A stretch of 64,000 bases of DNA from an uncultured Bryobacteraceae bacterium. GTDB lineage: Bacteria > Acidobacteriota > Terriglobia > Bryobacterales > Bryobacteraceae. The stretch lies in NCBI GenBank assembly GCA_937924525.1, contig CALDSU010000006.1:1-64000 (forward strand), given 5' to 3'. The translations under genes and the position numbers were made by a program. Numbering within the stretch: position 1 is the first letter of the stretch; each line of letters begins with the position of its first letter. The notes below the pieces were generated by a model. It had not been told where the DNA came from. It searched no databases and saw nothing but the letters and a program-made list of their open reading frames with translations. This document shows positions 43,901 through 53,334 of this stretch, piece after piece.

Positions 43901-44703
43901 ATGGGCTGGGCCGCCGACGCGTTGGAGGTCAGCACCGTGAACTCCGAGACGTGATCGAGATAAAAGCGGTTGAATTCGGAGCCGAGGGCGTTGTCGCGCG
44001 AAAGATTGGGTTGGATGTTGATGCCGTCGAGGGTGAGATTGGCGTACGAGGCGCGCTGTCCGTTGACGATGGTGGTGAGAAAAGTGTCCACCGCGACGAG
44101 GTTGATGCCCGCCTGGGTGCGGAGCAAGGCCATCGGGTCCCGGTCAATGGCGGGCAAGGCGCGCACCTGGTCCCGGGTGAAGGTGGAGGCGACTTCGACG
44201 CTCTCGGTGCGCGGCCCCTGTTGCTGCTCACTGATCTCGAGCGGCGCAGCCGTGGAGCCGAGGCCGAGCCGGAACTGCTCTCCCGCCACCACCACCGCCG
44301 CGGCCACGGGCGGCGCCGCGGCCTGCGCCTGGGGCGCGACCGTGGCCGCCGCCGCGCCAAAGGACCCGGTTTGCATCACCACGGGCGCGAGCAGCGTCTC
44401 CCGCGCGGGATCCACCTTGAGCGCCCGTACGGTCTGCCGCGCGAAGCCCTGGGCGTCGACGGTTAAATCATAAAACTCGGGGCGCAGCGCCGCGAACTGA
44501 TAGCGCCCTTCCCGGTCGGTGCGGGTGGCGGCGACGGGTTGGCTGCCGGCGGGAAGATAAAGCCGCACGGCGGCGTCGGGCACCGGCGCGCCGGAGCCAT
44601 CCACCACCTGTCCCGCGGCGCGGCCGGCCACCTGGGCAGACAGATTCCCCGCCCCGGCCAGAAAAAGTCCAGCCCAGCAAAAAAGCGCGCACCGTTTCGC
44701 CAT
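40963..44703 (-). CDS. TonB-dependent receptor with N-terminal carboxypeptidase-regulatory-like domain
   Basis: From the ATG at 44703, preceded by a run of G residues that can serve as a ribosome site, the protein has 1,246 residues; the frame is open to 44904, but that part overlaps the divergent glmU start. A signal peptide (about 1-23) precedes a carboxypeptidase-regulatory-like beta-sandwich (about 28-110: AGQVVDGSGAPVPDAAVRLY, TDREGRYQFAALRPEFYDL). A plug domain (about 150-290) has TFTRDQVRALPAIDRDPMALL and TPSGTNRVHGALYWYHRN. A long 22-strand-type barrel ends in a phenylalanine (QVGLFYRF). This architecture is characteristic of Acidobacteria. No SusD-like partner or degradative enzymes adjoin, so the ligand is unknown. 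Confidence 0.92.
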   Translation of the reverse strand: MAKRCALFCWAGLFLAGAGNLSAQVAGRAAGQVVDGSGAPVPDAAVRLYLPAGSQPVAATRTDREGRYQFAALRPEFYDLTVDAQGFARQTVRALKVDPARETLLAPVVMQTGSFGAAAATVAPQAQAAAPPVAAAVVVAGEQFRLGLGSTAAPLEISEQQQGPRTESVEVASTFTRDQVRALPAIDRDPMALLRTQAGINLVAVDTFLTTIVNGQRASYANLTLDGINIQPNLSRDNALGSEFNRFYLDHVSEFTVLTSNASAAQPMGASQVVLVTPSGTNRVHGALYWYHRNKALVANNWLDNSRGLEQPAFVQNQFGAALQGPVRKDRFLLYGTFEGVRRRQRNQVTRVLPTATIRQGLFRYLDNAGNVRQLDLPRATGAPIHPDVQAMLNALPPADRINDLNLRGDSLFGIPLNTGGYSFPLRRNLDRNSVLLKPDWILNATHAVTASFNYARDERDEPLFYTEGYANIPVFSGDRRIFGSAAWRWNPTPQFTNEVRGGAHLLRIHLRPNEPVGSRLINLPTLPLSSAPPLFTNPVNPFLGETRRDQAYSLQDHASWMRGRHSLQFGFQYQRLVANYSDHQFTLPTYSLGFTAGAIPAELLPGADAFTVASANAWATTLAGVVSFTSASFYPTSRTSGYTSGAPYERRLSFPQWSGYVFDTWRAHPRLTVTAGLRYDWFGVVTERDSLAFAPQLVNGDAVATLGSDIRFDFSGNSAGRPWYPRDRNNFAPQLGLAWDFKGNRRTVLRAGYGIYYVNDEHIRATSATQEFNPGLFLTLTRSFFDEVRFLNENLTPAAPRFSAPLRLRDAVGDDVGTGVALIDPGLRTPYVQQWNLGIQRDVRGMLLEVRYVGSHALKGFRAVDYNQINLQQDGFLDDFRRALQNGRLAQDALGVFDPRYHPAIAGSQNLPYLSRLPGGGALTAPIVREIIRRGEAAELGALYEVAGFPPNSLYRNPLALGGAFLLANRSHTSFHGLQAEVQRRLRRGLQFQANYAFSKVLTDSRNWGATRFEAYADAGNPAIERARAVFDLTHVLKGNFLYELPFGRWARGRSRLGRRFWEGWGLSGMVIANSGTPFSIYSGRGTMTVSGAYTGFVNRAQTNQAVTLRNAAQLKDVVRFHKTGFGPTMIAASVTNLFGRGAVDPGERPFASQVFFNPEPGSVGSLQQRRFNGPWIATADASLIKSTRLFESHALEFRFEARNVFNSPAFVARNQDINSVIFGYFMSTVGDSERQMQVGLFYRF

Positions 44704-44787
44704 CTGTCCCCCCTCCGATGGTGACCAGTTCAGCGTATCAATTCCGGCGCGCGAGCGTGGTCCAGCAGGCGGGCTATCATCGGAAGG

Positions 44788-46203
44788 ATGCGGAACGCAG
44801 ATCGACCGGTGGTGGTGATCCTGGCGGCCGGGCTGGGCACCCGGATGAAGTCGGCCAGAGCGAAGGTGCTCCACCAGGCCGGCGGCAAGACGCTGATCGA
44901 GCACGTGGTGGACACGGCTTTGCGGCTGACCTCACCCGAGCGAATCCTCGTCGTCGTCGGCCACCAGGCGGAGGCGGTCCGCGAGAAGGTGGCGGGGCGC
45001 GGCGTGCGCTTCGCGTGGCAGGCGGAGCAGAAAGGAACGGGCCACGCCTTGCTCTGCGCGCGGAACCAACTGGAGCCGTTTGGCGATCCTTTGCTGGTGC
45101 TGTATGGCGATTGTCCGCTGATTTCCGAGCCGACGCTGCGGCGCTTGCTCGATGCGCAGGCGGAAGCGGCGGCGGCCGGGACGGTGCTCACTACGGTCCT
45201 GGCTGACCCCTCCGGGTACGGGCGCATCCTCCGGGCTCCTGACGGCGGCGTGGCGGCGATTGTCGAGCACAAAGCCGCAGGGCCGGAGCAGTTGGCCATC
45301 CGCGAGATCAACTCGGGGATTTATTGCTTTCGCCCCGAACCGTTCTGGCGCGCGCTGGACCGCGTCCGGCCGCACCCCGCGAGCGGCGAGTACTACCTGA
45401 CCGACGTCATCGAGCAGTTGCGCGCAGCTGGGGAAGGCGTGGCGGCGCTTATGACGCCGGACAGCGGCGAAGTCCTGGGGATCAACAACCGGATCGAACT
45501 GGCCGCGGTGGACCGCCTTCTGCGGGAGCGGAAAGTCCGGGAACTGATGGCGGAGGGGGTCACAATCGAAAAGCCGGAAACGGCCACGGTGGATGCGGAT
45601 GTCCAGGTGGGCATGGACTCGGTGCTGGAGCCCTTTGTCCAACTGCGCGGGCGCACCGTCGTCGGCTCGAATTGCCGGATCGGCGCGGCCTCCATCCTCG
45701 ACGATACCGTGGTGGAGCAGGACGCGGAGATTCTTCCCTTCTGCGTCGTTGCTTCGGCCACGATCGGCGCGGGGAGCCGCATCGGACCCTTCACCCGAAT
45801 TCGCCCGGGCACGGTCATCGCGGAGGGCGCGCACGTCGGCAATTTCGTGGAACTGAAGAACACCCGGCTGGGCAAGAGATCCAAGGCGAACCACCTCGCT
45901 TACCTGGGCGACGCGGAGATCGGCGCGGGCGTCAACATTGGCGCCGGCACCATCACTTGCAACTTCGACGGGGAAAAGAAACACCGGACGACGATCGCGG
46001 ACCGGGCGTTCGTCGGAAGCAACTCCACCTTGGTCGCTCCTCTGGAACTGGGAGAGGACTGCTATATCGGCGCCGGAAGCGTAGTCACCCACGCCGTTCC
46101 CCCGGAGGCCTTGGCCGTGGGCCGCAGCCGGCAAGTCAACAAGGAAGGATGGAGGCGGAAGAGAAGGGCGCCGAACGTCGCCGACGCCCTTCCCCACTCC
46201 TGA
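44788..46203 (+). CDS. glmU: GlmU, bifunctional N-acetylglucosamine-1-phosphate uridyltransferase / glucosamine-1-phosphate acetyltransferase
   Basis: The 471-residue protein has both halves. The N-terminal uridyltransferase (about 1-230) has VVILAAGLGTRMKSARAKVLH, QKGTGHAL and LVLYGDCPLI. The C-terminal left-handed beta-helix acetyltransferase (about 250-455) has hexapeptide repeats, the conserved YLGDAEIGAGVNIGAGTITCN segment and the acetyl-CoA-binding arm ending GWRRKRR. It makes UDP-GlcNAc for peptidoglycan and lipopolysaccharide. murA, which uses that product, is encoded at 53335. Its end lies 11 bases from the end of the convergent zinc-ribbon gene. Confidence 0.97.
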   Translation: MRNADRPVVVILAAGLGTRMKSARAKVLHQAGGKTLIEHVVDTALRLTSPERILVVVGHQAEAVREKVAGRGVRFAWQAEQKGTGHALLCARNQLEPFGDPLLVLYGDCPLISEPTLRRLLDAQAEAAAAGTVLTTVLADPSGYGRILRAPDGGVAAIVEHKAAGPEQLAIREINSGIYCFRPEPFWRALDRVRPHPASGEYYLTDVIEQLRAAGEGVAALMTPDSGEVLGINNRIELAAVDRLLRERKVRELMAEGVTIEKPETATVDADVQVGMDSVLEPFVQLRGRTVVGSNCRIGAASILDDTVVEQDAEILPFCVVASATIGAGSRIGPFTRIRPGTVIAEGAHVGNFVELKNTRLGKRSKANHLAYLGDAEIGAGVNIGAGTITCNFDGEKKHRTTIADRAFVGSNSTLVAPLELGEDCYIGAGSVVTHAVPPEALAVGRSRQVNKEGWRRKRRAPNVADALPHS

Positions 46204-46214
46204 CTGTCCGGCCG

Positions 46215-46523
46215 TTAATGCGCGGCCGCCGTCGCCGCGGCAGGAACTTTTCTGCCCTGGAAACACTCCCGGCAGTAAACCGGCCGGCCTTGGGTAGGCC
46301 GGAACGGGACGGTGGTCTGCCGCCCGCACTGGTCACAAAGAGCGGACGTTTCCACCTTCGCGAACGGCGCGCCCGCCGCCTGCCGCTTGGTCTTGCACGC
46401 CTTGCAGCGTTTGGGCTCGTTCTTGAAGTTCTTGTCCCGAAAGAACTGCTGCTCGCCCGCGGTGAACACGAACTGCGCTCCGCAGTCGACGCAAGTAAGG
46501 TTGCGATCTTGAAACTCGGACAT
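46215..46523 (-). CDS. Small protein with paired CxxC zinc ribbons
   Basis: The 102-residue protein starts at MSEFQDRNLTCVDCG. It has four CxxC pairs forming two zinc ribbons: CVDC with CKAC (residues 11-44), and CDQC with CREC (about 63-88), ending in an Ala-rich tail. The first half, with QFVFTAGEQQFFRDKNF, matches the probable zinc-ribbon family (zf-trcl) found in many bacteria, whose role is unknown. It lies downstream of rpsU on the same strand, about 100 bases away, so it may be co-transcribed. The frame is open further upstream to 46571. Confidence 0.8.
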   Translation of the reverse strand: MSEFQDRNLTCVDCGAQFVFTAGEQQFFRDKNFKNEPKRCKACKTKRQAAGAPFAKVETSALCDQCGRQTTVPFRPTQGRPVYCRECFQGRKVPAAATAAAH

Positions 46524-46623
46524 TGGCACCTGGCTCCCAAGTTCGAATGGTGGCGCACCGCACTGCCCCACGATTCGAAGACGATTTCGTGTCGCCCTGC
46601 CTGAGCGGGTTCCGGCGCTTGGG

Positions 46624-46821
46624 TTATTCGAAATCGCGACGGCTCTTCTTGCGATTTCGTTTACGCGCCAGCGCTTGCTTGACGCGCTTCTTCTCTCCCG
46701 GCTTCAGATAGAAGGAATGCTTCTTGACCTCTTTGATGATGTCTTCCTGCTGGACCTTCCGCTTGAACCGGCGCAAAAGATTCTCAAGGGTTTCGCCCTC
46801 TTGAATCCGGACTTCTGCCAA
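46624..46821 (-). CDS. rpsU: Small-subunit ribosomal protein bS21
   Basis: The 65-residue product (MAEVRIQEGETLENLLRRF then KVQQEDIIKEVKKHSFYLKP, with a basic C-terminal tail of KKRVKQALARKRNRKK) is a typical bS21. The chosen start is a TTG at 46821, six bases after a strong GGGAGGTGA. The GTG at 46827 is possible but sits directly against that site. bS21 lies near the anti-Shine-Dalgarno region of 16S rRNA and assists initiation. Its own promoter is seen upstream at 46909-46936. Confidence 0.93.
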   Translation of the reverse strand: MAEVRIQEGETLENLLRRFKRKVQQEDIIKEVKKHSFYLKPGEKKRVKQALARKRNRKKSRRDFE

Positions 46822-46908
46822 ACTCACTTCACCTCCCCCCTGTGTCAATCTGAGGCCAGGCTTCCCGCCCGGCCCGGGCTCCGCACCCATATCAGGCAAG
46901 GTACTGAT

Positions 46909-46936
46909 ATGATAGGTGTTCGACGGATAAAGTCAA
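46909..46936 (-). promoter_or_regulatory. Sigma-70-type promoter of rpsU
   Basis: Reading leftward, TTGACT (46936-46931) and TATCAT (46914-46909) are separated by 16 bases. Predicted initiation near 46901 would give a leader of about 80 bases before the rpsU start. Confidence 0.7.
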
Positions 46937-47032
46937 GAACTATTTTTGCGGCGGGCGTTGGGAACGTTCGTCGCGCGAGGATCATCCCGGACAGCAGCCA
47001 CCCCGGACAAGCCCTGCAACCCAACCCCGGAT

Positions 47033-48271
47033 ATGGACAACGTACTGGCGATTCTTCTTGCAGGCGGGGCTGGGGAACGTCTGTTTCCCCTGACTCGCGA
47101 CACCGCCAAGCCGGCGGTGCCCTTCGGCGGAACCTACCGCATCATCGACTTCACGCTATCCAACTGCATTAACTCCAACCTTCGCCGTATCTTCATCTTA
47201 ACACAGTACAAAGCCCTCGACCTGAACCGGCATATCCGCTACGGCTGGAACATCGTCTCGCGCGAACTCGGCGAGTACATCGAAGTGATTCCGCCCATGA
47301 AGCGGGTGGGCAACGACTGGTACCAGGGCACGGCGGACGCCGTCTTCCAAAACTCACAGAGCATCGAGGTGGAAAACCCCGCGTACACCTTGATCCTCTC
47401 GGGAGACCACATTTACAAGATGAACTACGGCGACATGGTGGCCTGGCACCGGGCCAAGGCGGCGGATGTGACCATCGCCACCATCCTGGTGCCCCGCGAA
47501 GAGGCGGGGCGGTTCGGGATTTGCCACATTGAGGAGGACTACCGGATTTCCGGTTTCGAGGAAAAACCGCAGCATGGGAACCCCTTCCCGTCCATCTTCG
47601 ACCCCGGCAAGGTGAGCGCGTCGATGGGCGTGTACGTGTTCAATACGGGGCTGTTACTCGAAGCCCTGCACGAGGATTCGCTGAATCCGGAGTCGACGCA
47701 TGATTTCGGCCACGATGTGCTGCCCGGATTGTTGAACAGGGCGCGGGTGGTTGCCTATAACTTCCTGGACATGAACCGCAAGGAGTCTCTCTACTGGCGG
47801 GATGTAGGCACGTTGGACGCCTACTACGAAGCCAACATGGACCTGGTTGCGGTCTCGCCGGAGTTCAACCTGTATGACCAGACGTGGCCGATCCGCGCTT
47901 TCCTGCCCCAGCAGCCTCCGGCCAAGTTTGTTTTTGCGCAGGAAGGCCGCCGCATGGGCGTGGCGCTCGATTCGATCGTATCGGCGGGGTGCGTGGTTTC
48001 CGGCGGGCGGGTGTTGCGCAGCGTACTCTGTCCCGGGGTCCGGATCAACAGCTATTGCGAGGTGGAGTACTCCATTCTGCTGCCGTACGCTCAGGTCGGA
48101 CGTTACAGCCGGATCCGCCGGGCCATCATCGACACGAGCGTGCAGGTCCCGGAGGGCGCCAATATCGGTTTCGATCGCGAGGCCGACCTGGCGGCGGGCT
48201 ACCACGTCACCGAAAGCGGCATCGTGGTGGTCAGCGCCCGGCAATATCGGACCGGGGAGGCGAGGGCCTGA
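47033..48271 (+). CDS. glgC: Glucose-1-phosphate adenylyltransferase (ADP-glucose pyrophosphorylase)
   Basis: From the ATG at 47033 the protein has 412 residues. The nucleotide-binding start MDNVLAILLAGGAGERLFPL is followed by TAKPAVPFGGTYRIIDF and LILSGDHIYKMNYGDM. Conserved FEEKP and SMGVYVFNTGLL segments and a C-terminal beta-helix domain (RSVLCPGVRINSYCEVEYS) complete the enzyme. It makes ADP-glucose for glycogen synthesis and is normally under allosteric control by glycolytic intermediates; regulatory residues were not assessed. No glgA, glgB or glgP lies in the window. The open frame extends to 46946. The region just before the ATG has no clear ribosome site. It is divergent from rpsU and precedes eno by 68 bases. 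Confidence 0.96.
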   Translation: MDNVLAILLAGGAGERLFPLTRDTAKPAVPFGGTYRIIDFTLSNCINSNLRRIFILTQYKALDLNRHIRYGWNIVSRELGEYIEVIPPMKRVGNDWYQGTADAVFQNSQSIEVENPAYTLILSGDHIYKMNYGDMVAWHRAKAADVTIATILVPREEAGRFGICHIEEDYRISGFEEKPQHGNPFPSIFDPGKVSASMGVYVFNTGLLLEALHEDSLNPESTHDFGHDVLPGLLNRARVVAYNFLDMNRKESLYWRDVGTLDAYYEANMDLVAVSPEFNLYDQTWPIRAFLPQQPPAKFVFAQEGRRMGVALDSIVSAGCVVSGGRVLRSVLCPGVRINSYCEVEYSILLPYAQVGRYSRIRRAIIDTSVQVPEGANIGFDREADLAAGYHVTESGIVVVSARQYRTGEARA

Positions 48272-48330
48272 GGACTGGGCCGGCCGGCTCCGGCAAATCA
48301 GCCAGTGGTTCGAATTCATAAGGAGTCTGA

Positions 48331-49644
<1,314 letters not shown>

Positions 49645-49674
49645 GCGGAGCATCCGTCAGAGATCGAGGAGACC

Positions 49675-50421
49675 ATGTACAGACTCGTATTGTTGCGTCA
49701 CGGCGAAAGCACCTGGAATAAGGAGAACCGGTTCACCGGCTGGACGGATGTGGACCTGTCCCCGCGGGGACGCGAAGAAGCCCTCGAGGCCGGCCGCGTC
49801 CTCCACGCCGAAGGGTTCACCTTCGACGTGGCTTACACCTCCGTGCTGAAGCGCGCGATTCGCACGCTCTGGATCGTGCTCGACGAAATGGACCTGATGT
49901 GGATTCCCGTGCACCGCTCGTGGCGTCTGAACGAACGCCACTATGGGGCGCTGCAAGGACTCAACAAGGCCGAGACCGCGGCCCAATTCGGCGAAGAGCA
50001 GGTCAAGATCTGGCGGCGCAGCTACGATATCCGGCCGCCGGCGTTGACGCCGGAGGATGAGCGGTATCCGGGCCGCGACCCGCGTTATGCATCGCTCTCG
50101 CCGGAGGAGCTGCCCCTCACCGAATGCCTGAAGGATACGGTGGCGCGTTTTCTGCCGCTCTGGCACGACACGATCGCGCCCGCCGTCACGAGCGGGCGGC
50201 GGGTGCTGATTGCCGCGCACGGCAACAGCCTGCGCGCGCTCGTCAAATATCTGGACAACGTGTCCGACCAGGACATCGTCGAATTGAACATCCCCACCGG
50301 CATCCCGTTGCTCTATGAACTGGACGCCGGCTTGCGTCCCCTGGACCGCCGCTACCTGGGCGATCCGGAGAAGGTCAAAGCCGCTCAAGAGGCGGTGGCG
50401 GCGCAGGGCAAGAAGAAGTAG
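49675..50421 (+). CDS. gpmA: 2,3-bisphosphoglycerate-dependent phosphoglycerate mutase
   Basis: The 248-residue protein carries the dPGM signature [18 protein letters not shown] with the phosphohistidine near residue 9. [15 protein letters not shown] follows, and [17 protein letters not shown] holds the second catalytic histidine. Length equals that of E. coli GpmA (250). It interconverts 3- and 2-phosphoglycerate and follows eno by 30 bases. Confidence 0.97.
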   Translation: MYRLVLLRHGESTWNKENRFTGWTDVDLSPRGREEALEAGRVLHAEGFTFDVAYTSVLKRAIRTLWIVLDEMDLMWIPVHRSWRLNERHYGALQGLNKAETAAQFGEEQVKIWRRSYDIRPPALTPEDERYPGRDPRYASLSPEELPLTECLKDTVARFLPLWHDTIAPAVTSGRRVLIAAHGNSLRALVKYLDNVSDQDIVELNIPTGIPLLYELDAGLRPLDRRYLGDPEKVKAAQEAVAAQGKKK

Positions 50422-50493
50422 CGGCAGGCCAGGCCGCGCGCGGCGGGCCCGTAGATGGAACCCGCCTTGCGAACCGGGTATGCTGAAAAAAAG

Positions 50494-51621
50494 ATGATGC
50501 AGGGCGCTCCAGCACGGCTGCTGGCACTGATCTGCGCGTTCACACTGGGGGCGGTGTTCGCCGACGCGAAAAAGAAGAAGAAAGGCGACGAGGAACCGGT
50601 CACCCAGACCCTCGAGGTGATCCCCGACCCGCCGCCGGTGATCACGGCGGAAACGCGGCGCCTCGCTTTTCACGTGACGCCCCTCAGCACCAAGGGTCTG
50701 CTTTCCCAGCAGACCAGGGATGCCGTCAAAGCTCTGATGCGCCAGGCGCGGGGGAGTCAGGTGGTTAAGGTCCGGGCATTTGTCGCGGGGAGCGCCGATT
50801 TGCGCCGGGTGCCGTCCATCGTCGCCGAGTTGTTCAGCGAGAAGCGGCAGCCGCTGCCCGTGGTGTCGGTGATTCAGGTCGGCGCCTTGCCGCTGGTCGG
50901 TGCGCAGGTGGTGCTGGAGGCGACCACCGTGGTAAACAAGGAGGTCAACCCCTTCGGGTTGGCCTGGATTTCCGGGCAGGGCCAGACGGATGCCGATCCT
51001 CTGGCGAATGTGATGCCGCTGGCCGAGACCGCCTACGCGAACCTGCTGAAGGCGGTGACGGCGGTGGGAAGCGAACCTGCCGATGTGCTGCGCGTGACGT
51101 GCTTTCACAGCAATCTCGAGTCGGCGCGCGAGGCGCCGGCGCTTGCGTTCCGTTATTTCCCCAAGGCCGTGTTCCATCAGGTGCAGACGCAGCGCGCCCC
51201 GCATCGCGCGGTGGCCGAGTGCGAGGCCGTGGCCAGGCTCCGCAAACCGACGGCGCCGCCCTATGAACTGGTGAACCCGGATACGCTGCGCAAGTCCCCC
51301 GCCTATTCGCAGATTGCGGCGGTGAGCTCGCCGAAGGTGATCTTCACGGGCACGCAGATGGAGTTCGGTTTTCGGGACGAGGACGCCAGACTCGCCTTCC
51401 AACGCATGGAACGGCTCCTGGCGGGCGCGGGCAGTTCGCTCAAGCACGTCGCGTTCTCCAGCGTGTATCCGCTGTCGCCGTCGCTGGCGGAACAGGTGCG
51501 GCGGATCCGCTTCGATTTCTTCGACCCGGCGCGGCCGCCGGCGTCCACCCTGCTAGTGTTCGAGGGGTTGCCGGCGATGGAGGCCGGTTTCGCGCTGGAA
51601 GTGGTGGCCGTCCCGCAGTGA
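50494..51621 (+). CDS. Exported protein built from RidA/YjgF-like domains
   Basis: From the ATG at 50494 (or the next codon) the protein has 375 residues. It has a signal peptide ([19 protein letters not shown]) followed by a lysine-rich stretch ([10 protein letters not shown]). Three consecutive RidA-like segments are visible: about 45-135 ([19 protein letters not shown]), 140-245 ([33 protein letters not shown]) and 250-373 ([34 protein letters not shown]). RidA proteins are normally cytosolic enamine/imine deaminases that act as single domains. Some catalytic arginine positions appear replaced. An exported multi-domain form is unusual; the function is unknown. It follows gpmA by about 70 bases. 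Confidence 0.7.
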   Translation: MMQGAPARLLALICAFTLGAVFADAKKKKKGDEEPVTQTLEVIPDPPPVITAETRRLAFHVTPLSTKGLLSQQTRDAVKALMRQARGSQVVKVRAFVAGSADLRRVPSIVAELFSEKRQPLPVVSVIQVGALPLVGAQVVLEATTVVNKEVNPFGLAWISGQGQTDADPLANVMPLAETAYANLLKAVTAVGSEPADVLRVTCFHSNLESAREAPALAFRYFPKAVFHQVQTQRAPHRAVAECEAVARLRKPTAPPYELVNPDTLRKSPAYSQIAAVSSPKVIFTGTQMEFGFRDEDARLAFQRMERLLAGAGSSLKHVAFSSVYPLSPSLAEQVRRIRFDFFDPARPPASTLLVFEGLPAMEAGFALEVVAVPQ

Positions 51622-51649
51622 CGGCCGGTTCTCTTTGGAGGCTCTTTTT

Positions 51650-52675
51650 ATGTTGACGGTGACGTTTGGCGAAATCATGCTGCGGCTGGCGCCGCCGGGT
51701 TTTGAGCGGTTCCTGCAATCTCCGATGTTCCTGGCGACGTTCGGCGGCGGCGAAGCGAACGTGGCCGTGGCGCTGGCCGGGTTCGGGCAGCCCGCGCGCT
51801 ATGTGACGGTGCTGCCCGCCAATCCCATCGGCGACGCGGTGGTGGCCGAGTTGCGCCGGTTTGGCGTGGACACTTCCTGCATCGTGCGCGGCCAGGGCCG
51901 GATGGGCGTGTACTACGTCGAGCCCGGCGCCAACCAGCGACCCTCGAAGGTCGTCTACGACCGTGACTATTCGGCGATTGCTCTCGCCAAGCCGGGCGAT
52001 CTCGACTGGAACCGCTGCTTTGACGGCGCCGGCTGGTTCCACGTCACCGGCATTACCCCCGCGATTTCCGCCTCGGCGGCGGACCTCGCCCTGGAGGCGG
52101 CTCAGACCGCCAAGGCCAAGGGCCTCACCGTTTCGTGCGACCTCAACTACCGGAAAAACCTCTGGAAGTGGGGCAAGCCGGCGCACGAGGTGATGCGGGA
52201 ACTGGTGCGGCACGTCGACGTGGCCATCGCCAACGAGGAAGACTGCCAGATGGCGTTGGGCGTGAAGGCCGACATCGACGTCCACTCCGGCCAGCTCGAC
52301 CGGGCCGAGTACCGCAAGCTCGCCGAGATGGTGTTGGCCGAGTTCGCCAACTTGAAGAAGATCGCCATCACGCTGCGCGAATCCAAGAGCGCTTCGCACA
52401 ACGGCTGGTCGGCGTGCCTGCATGACGGCCAGGAGTTCCGGCTGAGCCGGCACTACGAGATCACGCACATCGTCGACCGGGTGGGCGGCGGCGACTGCTT
52501 CGCGGGCGGGCTGATTTACGGCCTCCAGACGATGGATTCGGCGCAGGACGCGCTTGAGTTCGCCGTGGCGGCGTCCTGTCTGAAGCACTCGATTCCCGGC
52601 GACTTCAACCGGTTCACCGCAGACGAAGTCCGCAGCCTCCTCAAGAGCGGCGGTTCGGGAAGGGTGCAGCGGTAG
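51650..52675 (+). CDS. PfkB-family sugar kinase, 2-keto-3-deoxygluconate kinase-like
   Basis: The ATG at 51650, eight bases after TTGGAGG, gives a 341-residue protein. It has [18 protein letters not shown] at the N terminus, the PfkB signature [27 protein letters not shown] and the anion-hole/catalytic motif [18 protein letters not shown] with the base aspartate in GGGDCF. It is most like KdgK and related kinases that phosphorylate 2-keto-3-deoxygluconate or similar sugar acids. No KDPG aldolase gene is in the window, so the exact substrate stays open. The frame extends 5 codons upstream to a TTG. Confidence 0.9.
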   Translation: MLTVTFGEIMLRLAPPGFERFLQSPMFLATFGGGEANVAVALAGFGQPARYVTVLPANPIGDAVVAELRRFGVDTSCIVRGQGRMGVYYVEPGANQRPSKVVYDRDYSAIALAKPGDLDWNRCFDGAGWFHVTGITPAISASAADLALEAAQTAKAKGLTVSCDLNYRKNLWKWGKPAHEVMRELVRHVDVAIANEEDCQMALGVKADIDVHSGQLDRAEYRKLAEMVLAEFANLKKIAITLRESKSASHNGWSACLHDGQEFRLSRHYEITHIVDRVGGGDCFAGGLIYGLQTMDSAQDALEFAVAASCLKHSIPGDFNRFTADEVRSLLKSGGSGRVQR

Positions 52676-52880
52676 CCGGGACGGGTGCGGCGCCTCGCGG
52701 CCGTAATCGCCACAGTGCCATACCCAATCATCACGGCGGGCTTCGGGTCGGGTTACCTCAACGCCGCCTTGCCGCAGATGGAACACTAAGGTTGGCCTGC
52801 CGGGCGGCTTATGGTCCCTCCTTCTGATGGCTGCTCCGTGGTCCGCGCCCGCGCTAGGCTTTACCCAGAGGAGGGACAGT

Positions 52881-53297
52881 TTGGTACGGCAAGAAACGAT
52901 ACGGGTTGCGACCCGAGGAGAGGGCGACACCCACGACCTGACCGAGCGGGTGGCCCGGGTGATCGCCTCCAGCGGCATTGTTACGGGCGTCGTCAACGTC
53001 GCCGGCAAGGGCTCCACCCTGGCGATCACGACGATCGAGTATGAGCCGGGAGCGGTCGCCGACTTGCAACGTGCCCTGGAGACCATCGCACCCCGCAACG
53101 ACGACTACGCCCACAACGCCCGCTGGGGCGATCACAATGGCTACGCCCACTTGCGGAGCGCCTTGCTGGGGACCACCGAGACCTTCCCGGTGCGCGAGGG
53201 GCGGCTGTGCCTGGGCACGTGGCAGCAAATTATCCTGTGTGAATTCGATGACCGGCCCCGCCAGCGCGAGATCACGGTGACCGTGGTAGGCCAATGA
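52881..53297 (+). CDS. YjbQ/UPF0047 family protein (secondary thiamine-phosphate synthase family)
   Basis: From the TTG at 52881, six bases after GGAGG, the protein has 138 residues, the family's usual size. A longer frame to 52827 is rejected for lack of similarity. The conserved core includes GIVTGVVNVAGKGSTLAITT, the glutamate in TIEYEPGA, NDDYAHNARWGDHNGYAHLRSAL with metal-binding histidines, and GTWQQIILCEFDDRPR. Members weakly complement thiamine-phosphate synthase mutants; their true role is not settled. It precedes murA by 37 bases. Confidence 0.9.
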   Translation: MVRQETIRVATRGEGDTHDLTERVARVIASSGIVTGVVNVAGKGSTLAITTIEYEPGAVADLQRALETIAPRNDDYAHNARWGDHNGYAHLRSALLGTTETFPVREGRLCLGTWQQIILCEFDDRPRQREITVTVVGQ

Positions 53298-53334
53298 CCT
53301 CCCTCCGCCTCGGGCTGGGCGAGAATGAGAAGAA

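Noticed and set aside
40963..44903. Many long forward-strand open frames across the TonB receptor, cytochrome and DUF1501 genes
   Set aside because: They are Arg/Gly/Pro-rich antisense shadows of GC-rich coding sequence, with no family features.
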